Assembly: GCA_036639135.1 (NCBI GenBank) | Contig: JAVWJE010000014.1 | Span: forward strand, 1 to 29,349 | Reading direction: 5' to 3' | From: Carnobacterium_A sp036639135 | GTDB taxonomy: Bacteria > Bacillota > Bacilli > Lactobacillales > Carnobacteriaceae | DNA length: 29,349 nt | Part shown: positions 1 to 7,473 of the stretch, one piece after another | Layout: the number at the start of each line of letters is the position of its first letter | Position numbering within the stretch: position 1 is the stretch's first letter | Translations under genes and position numbers: made by a program | Notes under the pieces: generated by a model | Databases searched by the model: none | Told to the model about the DNA's origin: nothing | What the model saw: only the letters and a program-made list of their open reading frames with translations

Positions 1-1457
1 AATATATTTTGATAGGTTGAAAAAGAATCCTGCTTAACATAACTTAAACGAGACAAATCAATTTGAGCATTTGCACCCATTTCAACAATAGTTACAAGAA
101 AAAATACAAAAGGAAGCCATTTATATTGCTGCGGCTTAATTATAAGCATAAAAATAACCAGTAAGCTTAATACAATAGTTAGCACAATTTGACTTGACTC
201 GATAAAATCATACTCATTTTGATAAACGTTGATCCCTACTAGAGCAATTAGAATAATACTAAAGAAAGTTTCGAGAGGTCTTAATCCTTCCATCTTCATA
301 AAACTTCTAAATCCATTTAAAATCATAAAAAAGCAGACGACAAATGAGAAACGATACGGATACCAAATTGGGTATTGTAAAGCATGCCAGACGATACTAA
401 AAGCTTTTAAATTCATGGAAACGACGAAAAAAATGATTAGAGATAATCCAACTATCCGTTCACGTAAAGGAAATGATCGATTAAAAAAATAAAAGCAAAA
501 CGAAATTAATGCTAAACTGCCTATAAAAATATTCGGATATCCCGAAGGCATTTGGTCAAAGTTAAATGCCCCAATCATCAGTTTAGATAACATTTCGTGA
601 AAGGGAAAAGAAAAGTCCCAGTCAAAAAGTAATTTTGTATAACTTGCTTTGCTTTCTAAAAGAGAAAAAAAGGTAGGCAAAAGTAAAAATGCACTTAATC
701 CGGCTCCAAGTAATGAGTGCCATATGAATAATAGAATAGAACATGTGTTGGCTTTAACCTTTTCTATAAAAGTTAATTCAGGAGAATAGGTCATACCAAC
801 TAAGCGAAATAAAAAATAACCTATTAGAAAAAGGCAAATCATGTAAGCTATATAATAATTAGAAAATAGAGCTAATGCTAAAAAGAGAGAATAGGTTAGC
901 CCTTTTCTTTCGAAAAGCAAGATTTCAATTCCTATAGCAATTAAGGGTAAAAAAATAAGACCATCAAGCCACATGATGTTTAGCTGGTTTACAATAGTAT
1001 AACCCATTAAAGCATAACTAACAGAAAAAGCAGATAAAATAAATTCATTTCCATTAAAAGATTTTTTTAATAACCATCCAAAACTCAAACCAGCCAGACT
1101 AATTTTTAAAATAGTTAAGCAAGTAACCGCTAAAGAAATTTGATTTTGTGGGAAAATTAAAAAGATAATGTTAAATGGACTAGTTAAATAATAGGCCCAG
1201 AGCCCAACCATATCTCCGCCGATTGCTTTTGAAAAAGAATAAAAAAAGCTGCTAGGATCTTCATAAAAAGTTTGGCGATAGTAAGCGAAAAAGTCAACAT
1301 ACTGTTGTCCTAAGTCTACAGTCATTAGAGAATCATTACCAAAAGGATAAACGCCTTGAACAATATAAATTCCTAATAGAATAAAAGCGGGAACGAAAAA
1401 TGATAATAGCAAAGGCCATTGATTTTTAAAAAGAGACTTAATAGAAAATTGCATCAT
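1..1457 (-). CDS. YfhO-family polytopic membrane protein (3' end cut by the window)
   Basis: The reverse strand is open from an ATG at 1457 to the window edge, about 485 codons with no stop. The product starts MMQFSIKSLFKNQWPLLLSF and is a chain of roughly a dozen hydrophobic segments. Early motifs such as YPFGNDSLMTVDLGQQYVDFF and MGYTIVNQLNIMWLDGLIFLPL match the bacterial YfhO membrane protein family, which in Bacillus is reported as the GT-C type glycosyltransferase that decorates lipoteichoic acid; acceptor and sugar cannot be read here. Start choice: GGAGTG lies 5 bases before the first of two tandem ATGs (1457, 1454), and either could be used. The family is usually about 850-900 residues, so over a third is outside the window. 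It is divergent from the penicillin-binding protein gene. The short forward frame at 229-492 is a shadow of it. Confidence 0.85.
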   Translation of the reverse strand, partial: MMQFSIKSLFKNQWPLLLSFFVPAFILLGIYIVQGVYPFGNDSLMTVDLGQQYVDFFAYYRQTFYEDPSSFFYSFSKAIGGDMVGLWAYYLTSPFNIIFLIFPQNQISLAVTCLTILKISLAGLSFGWLLKKSFNGNEFILSAFSVSYALMGYTIVNQLNIMWLDGLIFLPLIAIGIEILLFERKGLTYSLFLALALFSNYYIAYMICLFLIGYFLFRLVGMTYSPELTFIEKVKANTCSILLFIWHSLLGAGLSAFLLLPTFFSLLESKASYTKLLFDWDFSFPFHEMLSKLMIGAFNFDQMPSGYPNIFIGSLALISFCFYFFNRSFPLRERIVGLSLIIFFVVSMNLKAFSIVWHALQYPIWYPYRFSFVVCFFMILNGFRSFMKMEGLRPLETFFSIILIALVGINVYQNEYDFIESSQIVLTIVLSLLVIFMLIIKPQQYKWLPFVFFLVTIVEMGANAQIDLSRLSYVKQDSFSTYQNI

Positions 1458-1508
1458 AATCACTCCAATAAAATAAGTCGTTAAACTACATATAGGTATC
1501 TAGCTTCT

Positions 1509-1517
1509 AGAATAGCA
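1509..1517 (-). promoter_or_regulatory. putative extended -10 for the yfhO-like gene
   Basis: On the reverse strand the sequence reads TGC followed by TATTCT, an extended -10 element about 50 bases upstream of the ATG. No convincing -35 hexamer is present, so this is a weak call. Confidence 0.3.
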
Positions 1518-1568
1518 TAAATTACTAAGGAATAATTAAAATTTCAGTCATTCAATGGTTAATTTTGA

Positions 1569-1584
1569 TACAATTTGTTACAAT
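1569..1584 (+). promoter_or_regulatory. putative promoter of the class B PBP gene
   Basis: Two TACAAT -10-like hexamers occur at 1569-1574 (preceded by TGA, an extended -10) and 1579-1584. Both lie 34-49 bases before the TTG start. The -35 regions are poor, so which one is used is unclear. Confidence 0.35.
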
Positions 1585-1617
1585 AGATAAAGTTAAGTTG
1601 AATAGGAAGGTGTCATA

Positions 1618-3735
1618 TTGAAATCGAATAAAAAGAAAAGCAATAAAAAAAAATCACATATTCCTTTTCGTTTAAACTTGTTATTTTTTACCGTATTTTT
1701 ATTATTTTCAGCTCTTATTTTGCGTTTAGGTTATTTGCAGATAGTACAAGGAGAAGATTTCGAAACTCAAGTGCAACGTACAGAAACTACATTAGCAACA
1801 GGAACTGTCCCTCGTGGAGAAATTTATGATAGCCAATATCGTAAATTAGTAGGAAACAATCCGTTGCAAGCGATAACTTACACAAGAGGCAAGGGAATCT
1901 CTGCAAAAGATATGGCAACGTTAGCATTGAAACTATCTAAATATATAGAAATGCCACATATTACACAATTAGAAACTGATGAAAAATTTGATTTATCTAA
2001 AAGAGATTTAATAGATTTTTGGATAGCATTAAATGAAGAAAAACTAAATAAACGATTATCAAAAAAAGAGTTAGCTTTAACAGATACAAAATTTTACGAA
2101 ACACAAGTTAGTTATGTAACAGATGAAGATATTCAGCTGACATCTGAAGAACAAGCAGCAGCTGCTATTTTTAAAAGAATGAATGGAGCATACGCGCTTT
2201 CAACTATCAATATTAAAAGTGAAAATGTAACCGATGAAGAAGTAGCTAAAGTAAGTGAGAACTTATTGAGTCTGCCAGGAATTGACACAAGCACAGATTG
2301 GGTTAGAACGTATCCACAAGGGAATACATTAGAAAGTATCTTAGGAAAAGTAACGACTGAATCGAAAGGTTTACCAGAAAATAAAGTCGCAACTTATCTT
2401 GCAAAAGGATACTCTAGAAATGATCGTGTAGGTGATAGCAACTTAGAATTACAATATGAACAAGTGCTTAGTGGGTCAAAATCAAAATCTTCTACAGAAA
2501 CCAATCAAAATGGAGATATCGTTAATTCCGTTCAAAGTTACATTGGGAAAAAGGGAGACAATCTTGTTTTAACAATAGATATGAATTTTCAAAAAATTGT
2601 TGAAGATATAGCCTATAAATCACTTGCGCAAAAAAGACAAGGTTTAAATGACAGGGTGTATGTTATTGCATCTGATCCCAATACAGGTGAAATAATGGCA
2701 ATGACTGGTCAAAAAGTAAATCCGAAAACAGGTAAAATTGAAGACGATGCTTTAAGTGCTATTAACACGGCTTACGTAATGGGGTCTACAGTTAAACCTG
2801 CAACATTATTGGCTGGTTATATGGATGGGGTAATTACGTTGAATGATAATACTTTAGTTGATGAACCTTTAAAGTTTGGGGAACAGTCAACAAATACTAT
2901 TAGTTCGGTATTTAATCGAAGGGGTAGTGTAGCCTTAAATGATATTACTGCATTGGAACGTTCATCAAACGTGTATATGTCTAAACTTGCAATGCGCATG
3001 GGAGGACAGTACTCATATACTCCAGGAGGAAATTTGAAAATTGACGGGGACGAAGTAATAAAAAAATTAAGAGGGTATTACGGACAATTTGGTTTAGGAT
3101 TAAAAACAGGGATCGACTTGCCGGGTGAAGGAAAAGGGTATGTAGGGCAGGATGTTGCAGCTTATCAACCACTCTTCTTTTCATTTGGTCAATATGATAC
3201 GTATACTCCAATCCAAATGATTCAATATGTCTCTACTCTTGCTAATGGTGGAAAACGTATTGCACCAAGAATTGTAGATGAAATTCGAGGAACCGATGAA
3301 GAAGGAAACTTAGGATCTATAGAAACTCAGTTAGAACCTACTATATTGAATACGATAAATGTTGGAGAAACTGAATTTAAACGTGCACAACAAGGAATGT
3401 ACCAAGTAGTGCATGGAACTAATGGATCAGCTAGATCCGCATTTATAGGAGCAGAGTATCAGGTTGCTGGTAAAACTGGTACAGCTGAGGCTCCTTATGA
3501 TGGTCCACTTCTAAGTGCTAGGGGAACAAAAGTAGAAAATCGGACTTTTATAGGTTATGCACCTTTTGATAACCCAGAAATTGCAGTTACTGTAATCGTT
3601 CCTTATTTACCTTTGCCTAATACAAGTGGAGAAAATACCGTTATTGCACGTCAAGTCTTGGATGCTTACTTCCGAGTAGGGGACTATAAGAACTTGGACG
3701 CAGAAACAAAGAAAAATGAATCTGGAGAAGAATAA
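1618..3735 (+). CDS. class B penicillin-binding protein (PBP2B-type peptidoglycan transpeptidase)
   Basis: The 705-residue product has a basic N-terminus, one membrane anchor (about residues 18-40), a PBP dimerisation domain and a C-terminal transpeptidase domain. The three active-site motifs are intact: S390-T-V-K393, S449-S-N451 and K619-T-G621. It cross-links peptidoglycan on the outer face of the membrane. There are no PASTA repeats at the C-terminus, which argues against the PBP2X division type and for the PBP2B/PbpA group; a pbpA gene also lies near this gene block in Bacillus subtilis, from memory. The start is TTG at 1618, with GGAAGGTG just upstream. It is followed by a strong terminator and transcribed alone. 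Confidence 0.92.
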   Translation: MKSNKKKSNKKKSHIPFRLNLLFFTVFLLFSALILRLGYLQIVQGEDFETQVQRTETTLATGTVPRGEIYDSQYRKLVGNNPLQAITYTRGKGISAKDMATLALKLSKYIEMPHITQLETDEKFDLSKRDLIDFWIALNEEKLNKRLSKKELALTDTKFYETQVSYVTDEDIQLTSEEQAAAAIFKRMNGAYALSTINIKSENVTDEEVAKVSENLLSLPGIDTSTDWVRTYPQGNTLESILGKVTTESKGLPENKVATYLAKGYSRNDRVGDSNLELQYEQVLSGSKSKSSTETNQNGDIVNSVQSYIGKKGDNLVLTIDMNFQKIVEDIAYKSLAQKRQGLNDRVYVIASDPNTGEIMAMTGQKVNPKTGKIEDDALSAINTAYVMGSTVKPATLLAGYMDGVITLNDNTLVDEPLKFGEQSTNTISSVFNRRGSVALNDITALERSSNVYMSKLAMRMGGQYSYTPGGNLKIDGDEVIKKLRGYYGQFGLGLKTGIDLPGEGKGYVGQDVAAYQPLFFSFGQYDTYTPIQMIQYVSTLANGGKRIAPRIVDEIRGTDEEGNLGSIETQLEPTILNTINVGETEFKRAQQGMYQVVHGTNGSARSAFIGAEYQVAGKTGTAEAPYDGPLLSARGTKVENRTFIGYAPFDNPEIAVTVIVPYLPLPNTSGENTVIARQVLDAYFRVGDYKNLDAETKKNESGEE

Positions 3736-3784
3736 AAAACTAACCTGTTTAGCTTCATAAGAGGCTAAACAGGTTAGTTTTTTT
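3734..3784. terminator. strong bidirectional intrinsic terminator
   Basis: A perfect 16-bp stem (3738-3753 with 3764-3779) and a 10-base loop is flanked by A runs on the left and T runs on the right. It therefore serves both the PBP gene (plus) and the convergent minus-strand gene ending at 3783. Confidence 0.93.
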
Positions 3785-4275
3785 AACGATTCATTAACGT
3801 ATCTGCAATCTGTTGAAAATCCATTTCGCTAGAAACCTCATAAGTACCTGGTCTAATTAATGAAATATAATTATTTTTTTCAAGGAATTTTTCGAATTCC
3901 GAGACATCTTTAATAATACCTTGATTTTTTATTTGTTGCACTGCAACGCTACCTGGATCTCCATCATTTACAATAATCGTTGCTTTAGTTACTTCAGGTT
4001 TAGCTGATTCAGCTGCTATTTCTTCTAGTTTNNNNNNNNNNACTAGAAGAAATAGCTGAATTTTCTTTAGTTAGTTCTGCAACTTCAGTTTTGGCTAACA
4101 ACTCTTCATATTTCTCTTTGTATGACAATTCTTTTTTACTTGGTGCTTTTGTCCCGATAGTAACTGGGTTTTTAGCAGTTGCTTGAGGTTCGTTTATAAA
4201 TAAATGATACCCGGCAAGAACAATAGCAGAAATTAAGAAACCAAGTGCTAAAAAACGTAATGATGGTTTACTCAT
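3783..4275 (-). CDS. membrane-anchored protein with MltG/YceG-like LysM subdomain (interrupted by assembly gap)
   Basis: Read on the reverse strand, 78 codons run from ATG 4275 to the N run, and 82 codons plus stop run from the far side of the N run to 3783. The N-terminal part has one transmembrane segment (FLALGFLISAIVLAGYHLF) and a charged linker. The C-terminal part contains VNDGDPGSVAVQQIKNQGII and RPGTYEVSSEMDFQQIADTL, which resembles the LysM-like subdomain at the start of MltG endolytic transglycosylases. The catalytic YceG domain is absent, so an enzyme is unlikely and wall binding is inference. The two halves are in different frames because 10 N is a nominal gap size. GGAG precedes the start. 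It lies 22 bases downstream of the 4298-4648 gene, probably in one transcript. It may correspond to Bacillus YqzC (weak). Confidence 0.75.
4032..4041. other. assembly gap (10 N) between inverted repeats
   Basis: Ten undetermined bases. The 14 bases at 4016-4029 and 4042-4055 are exact inverted copies, and the match extends to 20 bp if three bases are skipped. A hairpin or a contig-end artefact is the likely cause of the break. Confidence 0.95.
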
Positions 4276-4297
4276 TTAAAAACTCCTTTGTTCTATA

Positions 4298-4648
4298 TTA
4301 TTTTTTATCAATGTACTCATCTATTACAACTTTTATTGTTGCTTTAGATAATCTTGTTTGGTTAGCAATATCTTCAGAAGAAACGCCTTGTGTGTAAAGG
4401 GTAATGACGTGCTTTTTAAGAACATCATGAATTTTTGCTGATGTTGCTTTTTCTTCAGTATGAATGTTTAATTCTTCTTCTAGAATAGAAATACGTTTTT
4501 TTAATCCGTAAATATCTTGTAATAATTGTAGAGAAAGTTCTTCGAACTCTTCCTTAATTTTTTCGCCATTGTCTTTTTTATAAAAAGACCAGCCAATTAA
4601 AGCAATGGCAATGACTAACAAGAGAATAACTATTATCCACAGGTCCAC
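4298..4648 (-). CDS. small membrane protein with coiled coil and C-terminal helix-turn-helix-like region
   Basis: A GTG at 4657 opens the longest frame, but the ribosome site AGAGGTG overlaps it and sits 6 bases before a second in-frame GTG at 4648, so I choose 4648 (116 residues). The protein has one N-terminal membrane segment (LWIIVILLLVIAIALIGWSF), a charged coiled-coil-prone middle (about 25-65) and a C-terminal segment resembling a helix-turn-helix (LYTQGVSSEDIANQTRLSKATIKVVIDEYI). Function unknown. Its position next to the MltG-like small protein and before rpmG/yqgN recalls Bacillus yqzD, but I cannot confirm this. Confidence 0.75.
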   Translation of the reverse strand: MDLWIIVILLLVIAIALIGWSFYKKDNGEKIKEEFEELSLQLLQDIYGLKKRISILEEELNIHTEEKATSAKIHDVLKKHVITLYTQGVSSEDIANQTRLSKATIKVVIDEYIDKK

Positions 4649-4880
4649 TATTTTCACCTCTTTTATTTAAACTTCAAAATGATTTTAACATATTTCACTT
4701 TATAAAAGTAGCTTGTAAAAAAAACTTAATTTAATTAATAATTTTGAGTGACGTAAAGTAAAAAAACTTTACATCTTTTAAAAAAATACTAGCATGTTTC
4801 AAAAAAAAATGATATGATATTTAAGTCAGAAGTTTACGAAATGTAACTTCAACTATTGTTTATTGCTTGGAGGGAAAATC

Positions 4881-5030
4881 ATGCGTGTAAATATCACATT
4901 GGAATGTACTGAATGTAAAGAACGTAATTACATCTCAAAGAAAAACAAACGTAATAACCCGGATCGTGTAGAATTTAAGAAATACTGCCCTCGCGAACGT
5001 GTTGTTACTTTACATCGTGAAACAAAATAA
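4881..5030 (+). CDS. rpmG: 50S ribosomal protein L33 (49 aa)
   Basis: ATG at 4881 with GGAGGG 8-10 bases upstream opens a 49-codon frame beginning MRVNITLECTECKERNYIS and ending TLHRETK, the signature of ribosomal protein L33, a large-subunit protein near the E site. One CxxC pair (CTEC) is present; the second site has only one cysteine (YCPRE), so full four-cysteine zinc binding is not expected. It is followed directly by a terminator. rpmG next to yqgN is conserved in Bacillus. Confidence 0.97.
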   Translation: MRVNITLECTECKERNYISKKNKRNNPDRVEFKKYCPRERVVTLHRETK

Positions 5031-5054
5031 CAACAGAAATTCTGTTGTTTTTTT
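5029..5054 (+). terminator. terminator of rpmG
   Basis: A 9-bp stem (5029-5037 with 5041-5049) with a 3-base loop is followed by a T run. It overlaps the rpmG stop codon. Confidence 0.85.
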
Positions 5055-5087
5055 GTTTCATAGCAAACCTTATTATAGACGAATAGC

Positions 5088-5128
5088 AAAAACGCGGGGA
5101 TATTGTATTCTTAGCGTTTTTCTTTTTT
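5088..5128 (+). terminator. terminator-like hairpin in the yqgN leader (possible attenuator)
   Basis: AAAAACGC (5088-5095) pairs with GCGTTTTT (5114-5121) across an 18-base loop, followed by C and six T. The T run touches the AGGAGG ribosome site of the next gene. It may be a second rpmG terminator or an attenuator. Confidence 0.5.
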
Positions 5129-5143
5129 AGGAGGAGAAATAAT

Positions 5144-5710
5144 GTGGATAAAAAAGAAATTAGAATGAATACTATTAAAAAACTTAAAGAGTTAACTGAT
5201 GAACAAAAAACCAGTCAAGAAGAAATTTTATTAAAAGCTTTATTTGATACCTCTGAATGGATGAACGCGAAGACTATTGCGACAACGATGTCACAGAAGT
5301 TAGAGTTAGACACCAGTATTATAATTAAAAAAGCGTGGTCAGAAAATAAAATAGTCGTTCTTCCTCGTGCTAAAAAAGATAGAAAAATGGATTTTGTTGT
5401 TTACACTAAAGATACACCTATGGAACTGTCTTCTTTTGGACTTGAAGAACCTGCTCACGATTTGATGGCCATTTCAAAATCAGAAATTGATTTGATAGTT
5501 GTTCCAGGACTAGCCTATTGTAAATCTGGTTTTAGGATAGGATTTGGTGGCGGTTATTATGATCGTTTCTTGGTAGATTATGATGGGGAAACAATTTCAT
5601 TAGTTTTAGATGAGCAACAGATAGACTTATTTAAAGTTGATTCATTTGATATTCCAATCAAACATTTAATTACAACTAAAAAGACGATTCATAAAAAACA
5701 TAATTGTTGA
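5144..5710 (+). CDS. yqgN: 5-formyltetrahydrofolate cyclo-ligase (MTHFS)
   Basis: The 188-residue product carries the family signature near residues 121-142, read as VVPGLAYCKSG then FRIGFGGGYYDRFL, which forms the nucleotide/folate site. It converts 5-formyl-THF to 5,10-methenyl-THF using ATP, in cytosolic one-carbon metabolism. The start is GTG at 5144, giving MDKKEIR, which fits the family N-terminus; AGGAGG lies about 9 bases upstream. An out-of-frame ATG at 5142 overlaps this GTG and would give only eight codons. The position after rpmG matches Bacillus yqgN. Confidence 0.93.
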   Translation: MDKKEIRMNTIKKLKELTDEQKTSQEEILLKALFDTSEWMNAKTIATTMSQKLELDTSIIIKKAWSENKIVVLPRAKKDRKMDFVVYTKDTPMELSSFGLEEPAHDLMAISKSEIDLIVVPGLAYCKSGFRIGFGGGYYDRFLVDYDGETISLVLDEQQIDLFKVDSFDIPIKHLITTKKTIHKKHNC

Positions 5711-5779
5711 TTGCTTCTATTAGCTGTCTACTCTTTCTTTTGATATACTTTGTTTAAATAAACAAAGGAGTGGTTAAAT

Positions 5780-6085
5780 ATGGAAACGTGTGAAGTTTTC
5801 TTTAGTAATGGCTATTCAATAAATGTAAACATATCTCAACATGCTTTTGTTGAACTAATTAGCTGTGAAGATGGTTTGTTGAATAATAGATTAGTATTAT
5901 TAGAAAATATAAAAGGCAATCCACTATACATCAATCCCTTGCAAATTATTTCGGTGAAAGCTCTTTTTAATGAGGCAAAAGAAAAAGATGCTGCTATTAA
6001 GAAAACATCAGAGAATACAGAAAGAGAAAGTCATAATATAGAAGCGGTTAAGAACTTAAATGAAGAAGTTAAAAACACAGAATAA
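5780..6085 (+). CDS. hypothetical protein, 101 aa
   Basis: ATG at 5780 is preceded by AAAGGAG at good spacing, so it is very likely a real gene. The first 65 residues look like a small folded domain (METCEVFFSNGYSINVNIS ... NPLYINPLQIISVKAL). The remainder is a highly charged Lys/Glu tail, probably disordered or coiled. No signal peptide or membrane segment. It occupies the place of yqgO between yqgN and the rhomboid gene in Bacillus, but I see no clear similarity. A -10-like TATACT at 5744-5749 may give it its own promoter. Function unknown. Confidence 0.8.
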   Translation: METCEVFFSNGYSINVNISQHAFVELISCEDGLLNNRLVLLENIKGNPLYINPLQIISVKALFNEAKEKDAAIKKTSENTERESHNIEAVKNLNEEVKNTE

Positions 6086-6170
6086 ATTAATTTACTGCAA
6101 TTAACACTTCTTGCCGAACTAAGTGCTGTCTATTTTAGAGCTTTTATTTGAAAAAAATCTATCCAAAAAA

Positions 6171-6198
6171 TGCAAAAGAACTCTACCTATGCTATAAC
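6171..6198 (+). promoter_or_regulatory. putative promoter of a small transcript
   Basis: TGCAAA (6171-6176), 16-base spacer, then extended -10 TGC-TATAAC (6193-6198). No coding frame follows; a terminator hairpin lies 35 bases downstream of the -10. Confidence 0.45.
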
Positions 6199-6204
6199 TT
6201 AGAT

Positions 6205-6266
6205 AGGAATTTTTTTTAAAATGATGCTATTGCTCTAGTCTGTTGCCGCAGCCCTAGAGCTTTTTT
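6205..6266 (+). ncRNA. candidate small RNA of about 60 nt ending in a terminator
   Basis: Transcription from the promoter above would start near 6205 and stop at a strong terminator (hairpin 6232-6260 followed by six T). The stem is GCTCTAG/CTAGAGC with an inner 4-bp extension around a TGCC loop. The frame content is not coding. The alternative is that this is only the terminator of the 101-residue gene, 146 bases after its stop. Not matched to any RNA family I recognise. Confidence 0.35.
6232..6266 (+). terminator. intrinsic terminator
   Basis: A 7-bp outer stem (6232-6238 with 6254-6260), a small bulge, a 4-bp inner stem and a T6 tract (6261-6266). Confidence 0.8.
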
Positions 6267-6283
6267 AGTGTCATAGTGACACT
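6267..6283. repeat. perfect 7-bp palindrome AGTGTCA-TAG-TGACACT
   Basis: The inverted repeat starts directly after the T tract of the preceding terminator and has the shape of a dimeric repressor operator. No promoter overlaps it and the regulator is unknown. Apart from this, 6284-6425 is AT-rich with no gene or signal that I can support. Confidence 0.5.
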
Positions 6284-6425
6284 TCGTACTTTAAATTTTA
6301 TAAATAATAGGCAATAATTTGTGCACGCAGTTTATTTATTGTTTTTTATGAAAAAATACTTAAGAATGTTGTAGTTTTATTATAGAATCTGAACTTAAAA
6401 AATAAAAAGAGTTGTGTTCACTTTG

Positions 6426-6457
6426 TTGACATGAACGGTTTATTTATATGCTATAAT
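6426..6457 (+). promoter_or_regulatory. promoter of rhomboid-yqgQ-glcK
   Basis: TTGACA (6426-6431) and an extended -10 TGC-TATAAT (6452-6457) are separated by 20 bases, longer than the ideal 17, which the extended -10 may offset. A 5-bp arm inverted repeat, GTTCA...TGAAC, overlaps the -35. The roughly 75-base leader that follows contains GATAG/CTATC and TTTAG/CTAAA hairpins, the second adjoining the ribosome site. Confidence 0.6.
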
Positions 6458-6538
6458 TAGATGATAGTTTCTATCTTTACATAGATTATATTTTTAGATA
6501 GGACTGTTTTTAGCAGGCTAAAGATTGGAGTGAAATTA

Positions 6539-7237
6539 TTGGATTACCAAAAGCAAATGAAAATAAAGCGCTTTGTTAGGCAACCATTACTGACTTACGC
6601 ATTTTTGAGTGCTCAAATTTTATTATTTATCTTAATGACTTTTAATGGAGGAAGTACAAATACAAACACTTTAATTGAATATGGAGCGAAATTTAATCCG
6701 TTTATTGTTTCGGGACAGTGGTGGCGTTTGATTATGCCTATGTTTTTACATATAGGTTGGATGCATTTGCTCATTAATTCTGTTGTTTTGTATTTTTTAG
6801 GAATTCAATTGGAGAATTATTTTGGTCATTTACGTTTTGGATTGATTTACCTTTTAAGTGGTTTCGCTGGTAACGTAGCAAGTTTTGCGTTTAACAGTTC
6901 TATATCAGCTGGAGCAAGTACAGCAATCTTTGGATTGTTTGGAGCATCTTTGGTGCTAGGTAAAATATATCCCTATAATCCTGTCGTTCAACAGATGGCA
7001 CGTAATTTTGTGGTTTTAATCGGTATAAATTTGGTTTTTGGTTTTTTAGACTCCTCTATTGATTTATCTGGACACATTGGTGGACTTGTTGGAGGTTATC
7101 TTATTTCTACGGCAATTAGCGTTAAGGATACATCTTCTAGATTGCTGAAAAAACGACTTTTGTTTGCTGTGATTTTTCTTACGTTAATTGTTTTATTGAT
7201 TGCTTTAGGTTATTGGAAAACTCAGTTAATTTTATGA
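6539..7237 (+). CDS. rhomboid-family intramembrane serine protease
   Basis: The protein has six to seven membrane helices with the rhomboid motifs: WWRLIMPMFLHIGWMHLLIN (loop 1 and helix 2), the catalytic serine in GASTAIFG and the catalytic histidine in SGHIGGLVGG. It cleaves transmembrane substrates within the membrane. I choose TTG at 6539 (232 residues) because GGAG at 6527-6530 overlaps the upstream GTG at 6530 but is 8 bases from the TTG. Its place before yqgQ and glcK equals Bacillus gluP (yqgP), but the long N-terminal part and C-terminal TPR region of GluP are missing, leaving the core only. Confidence 0.92.
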   Translation: MDYQKQMKIKRFVRQPLLTYAFLSAQILLFILMTFNGGSTNTNTLIEYGAKFNPFIVSGQWWRLIMPMFLHIGWMHLLINSVVLYFLGIQLENYFGHLRFGLIYLLSGFAGNVASFAFNSSISAGASTAIFGLFGASLVLGKIYPYNPVVQQMARNFVVLIGINLVFGFLDSSIDLSGHIGGLVGGYLISTAISVKDTSSRLLKKRLLFAVIFLTLIVLLIALGYWKTQLIL

Positions 7238-7255
7238 TACAAGGCGGTGATTCTT

Positions 7256-7459
7256 TTGAAAACGCTCTATGATGTTCAACAGATTTTAAAAAGATATGGC
7301 ATTTTTATATATGTAGGCAAAAGAATGTGGGATATTGAATTAATGATGATTGAGTTGAAAAAAATACACAATCAAGGTTTAATAGAGGATGATGAATATT
7401 TTAAAGCACTTCTGATCCTTAAAAAGGAGCACCATATAGAAGAAGAAAATGAAAAATAA
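7256..7459 (+). CDS. yqgQ: YqgQ family protein
   Basis: A 67-residue protein with the DUF910/YqgQ pattern: LYDVQQILKRYGIFIYVGKR, then WDIELMMIELKKI and a KALLILKKE tail. The family is a small all-helical protein proposed to bind single-stranded nucleic acid; its role is not established. TTG at 7256 is preferred over GTG at 7247 because the ribosome site AAGGCGG at 7241-7247 runs into the GTG. The stop codon overlaps an ATG of the next reading frame, so translation with glcK is probably coupled. Confidence 0.88.
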   Translation: MKTLYDVQQILKRYGIFIYVGKRMWDIELMMIELKKIHNQGLIEDDEYFKALLILKKEHHIEEENEK

Positions 7460-7473
7460 TGGAGGATAAAGAT

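Noticed and set aside
229..492. Forward frame of 87 codons
   Set aside because: It lies antisense within the long, well-conserved YfhO-type gene, has no ribosome site and an odd composition.
2817..3211. Two reverse frames of 60 and 76 codons
   Set aside because: Both are fully inside the penicillin-binding protein gene, opposite to intact catalytic motifs.
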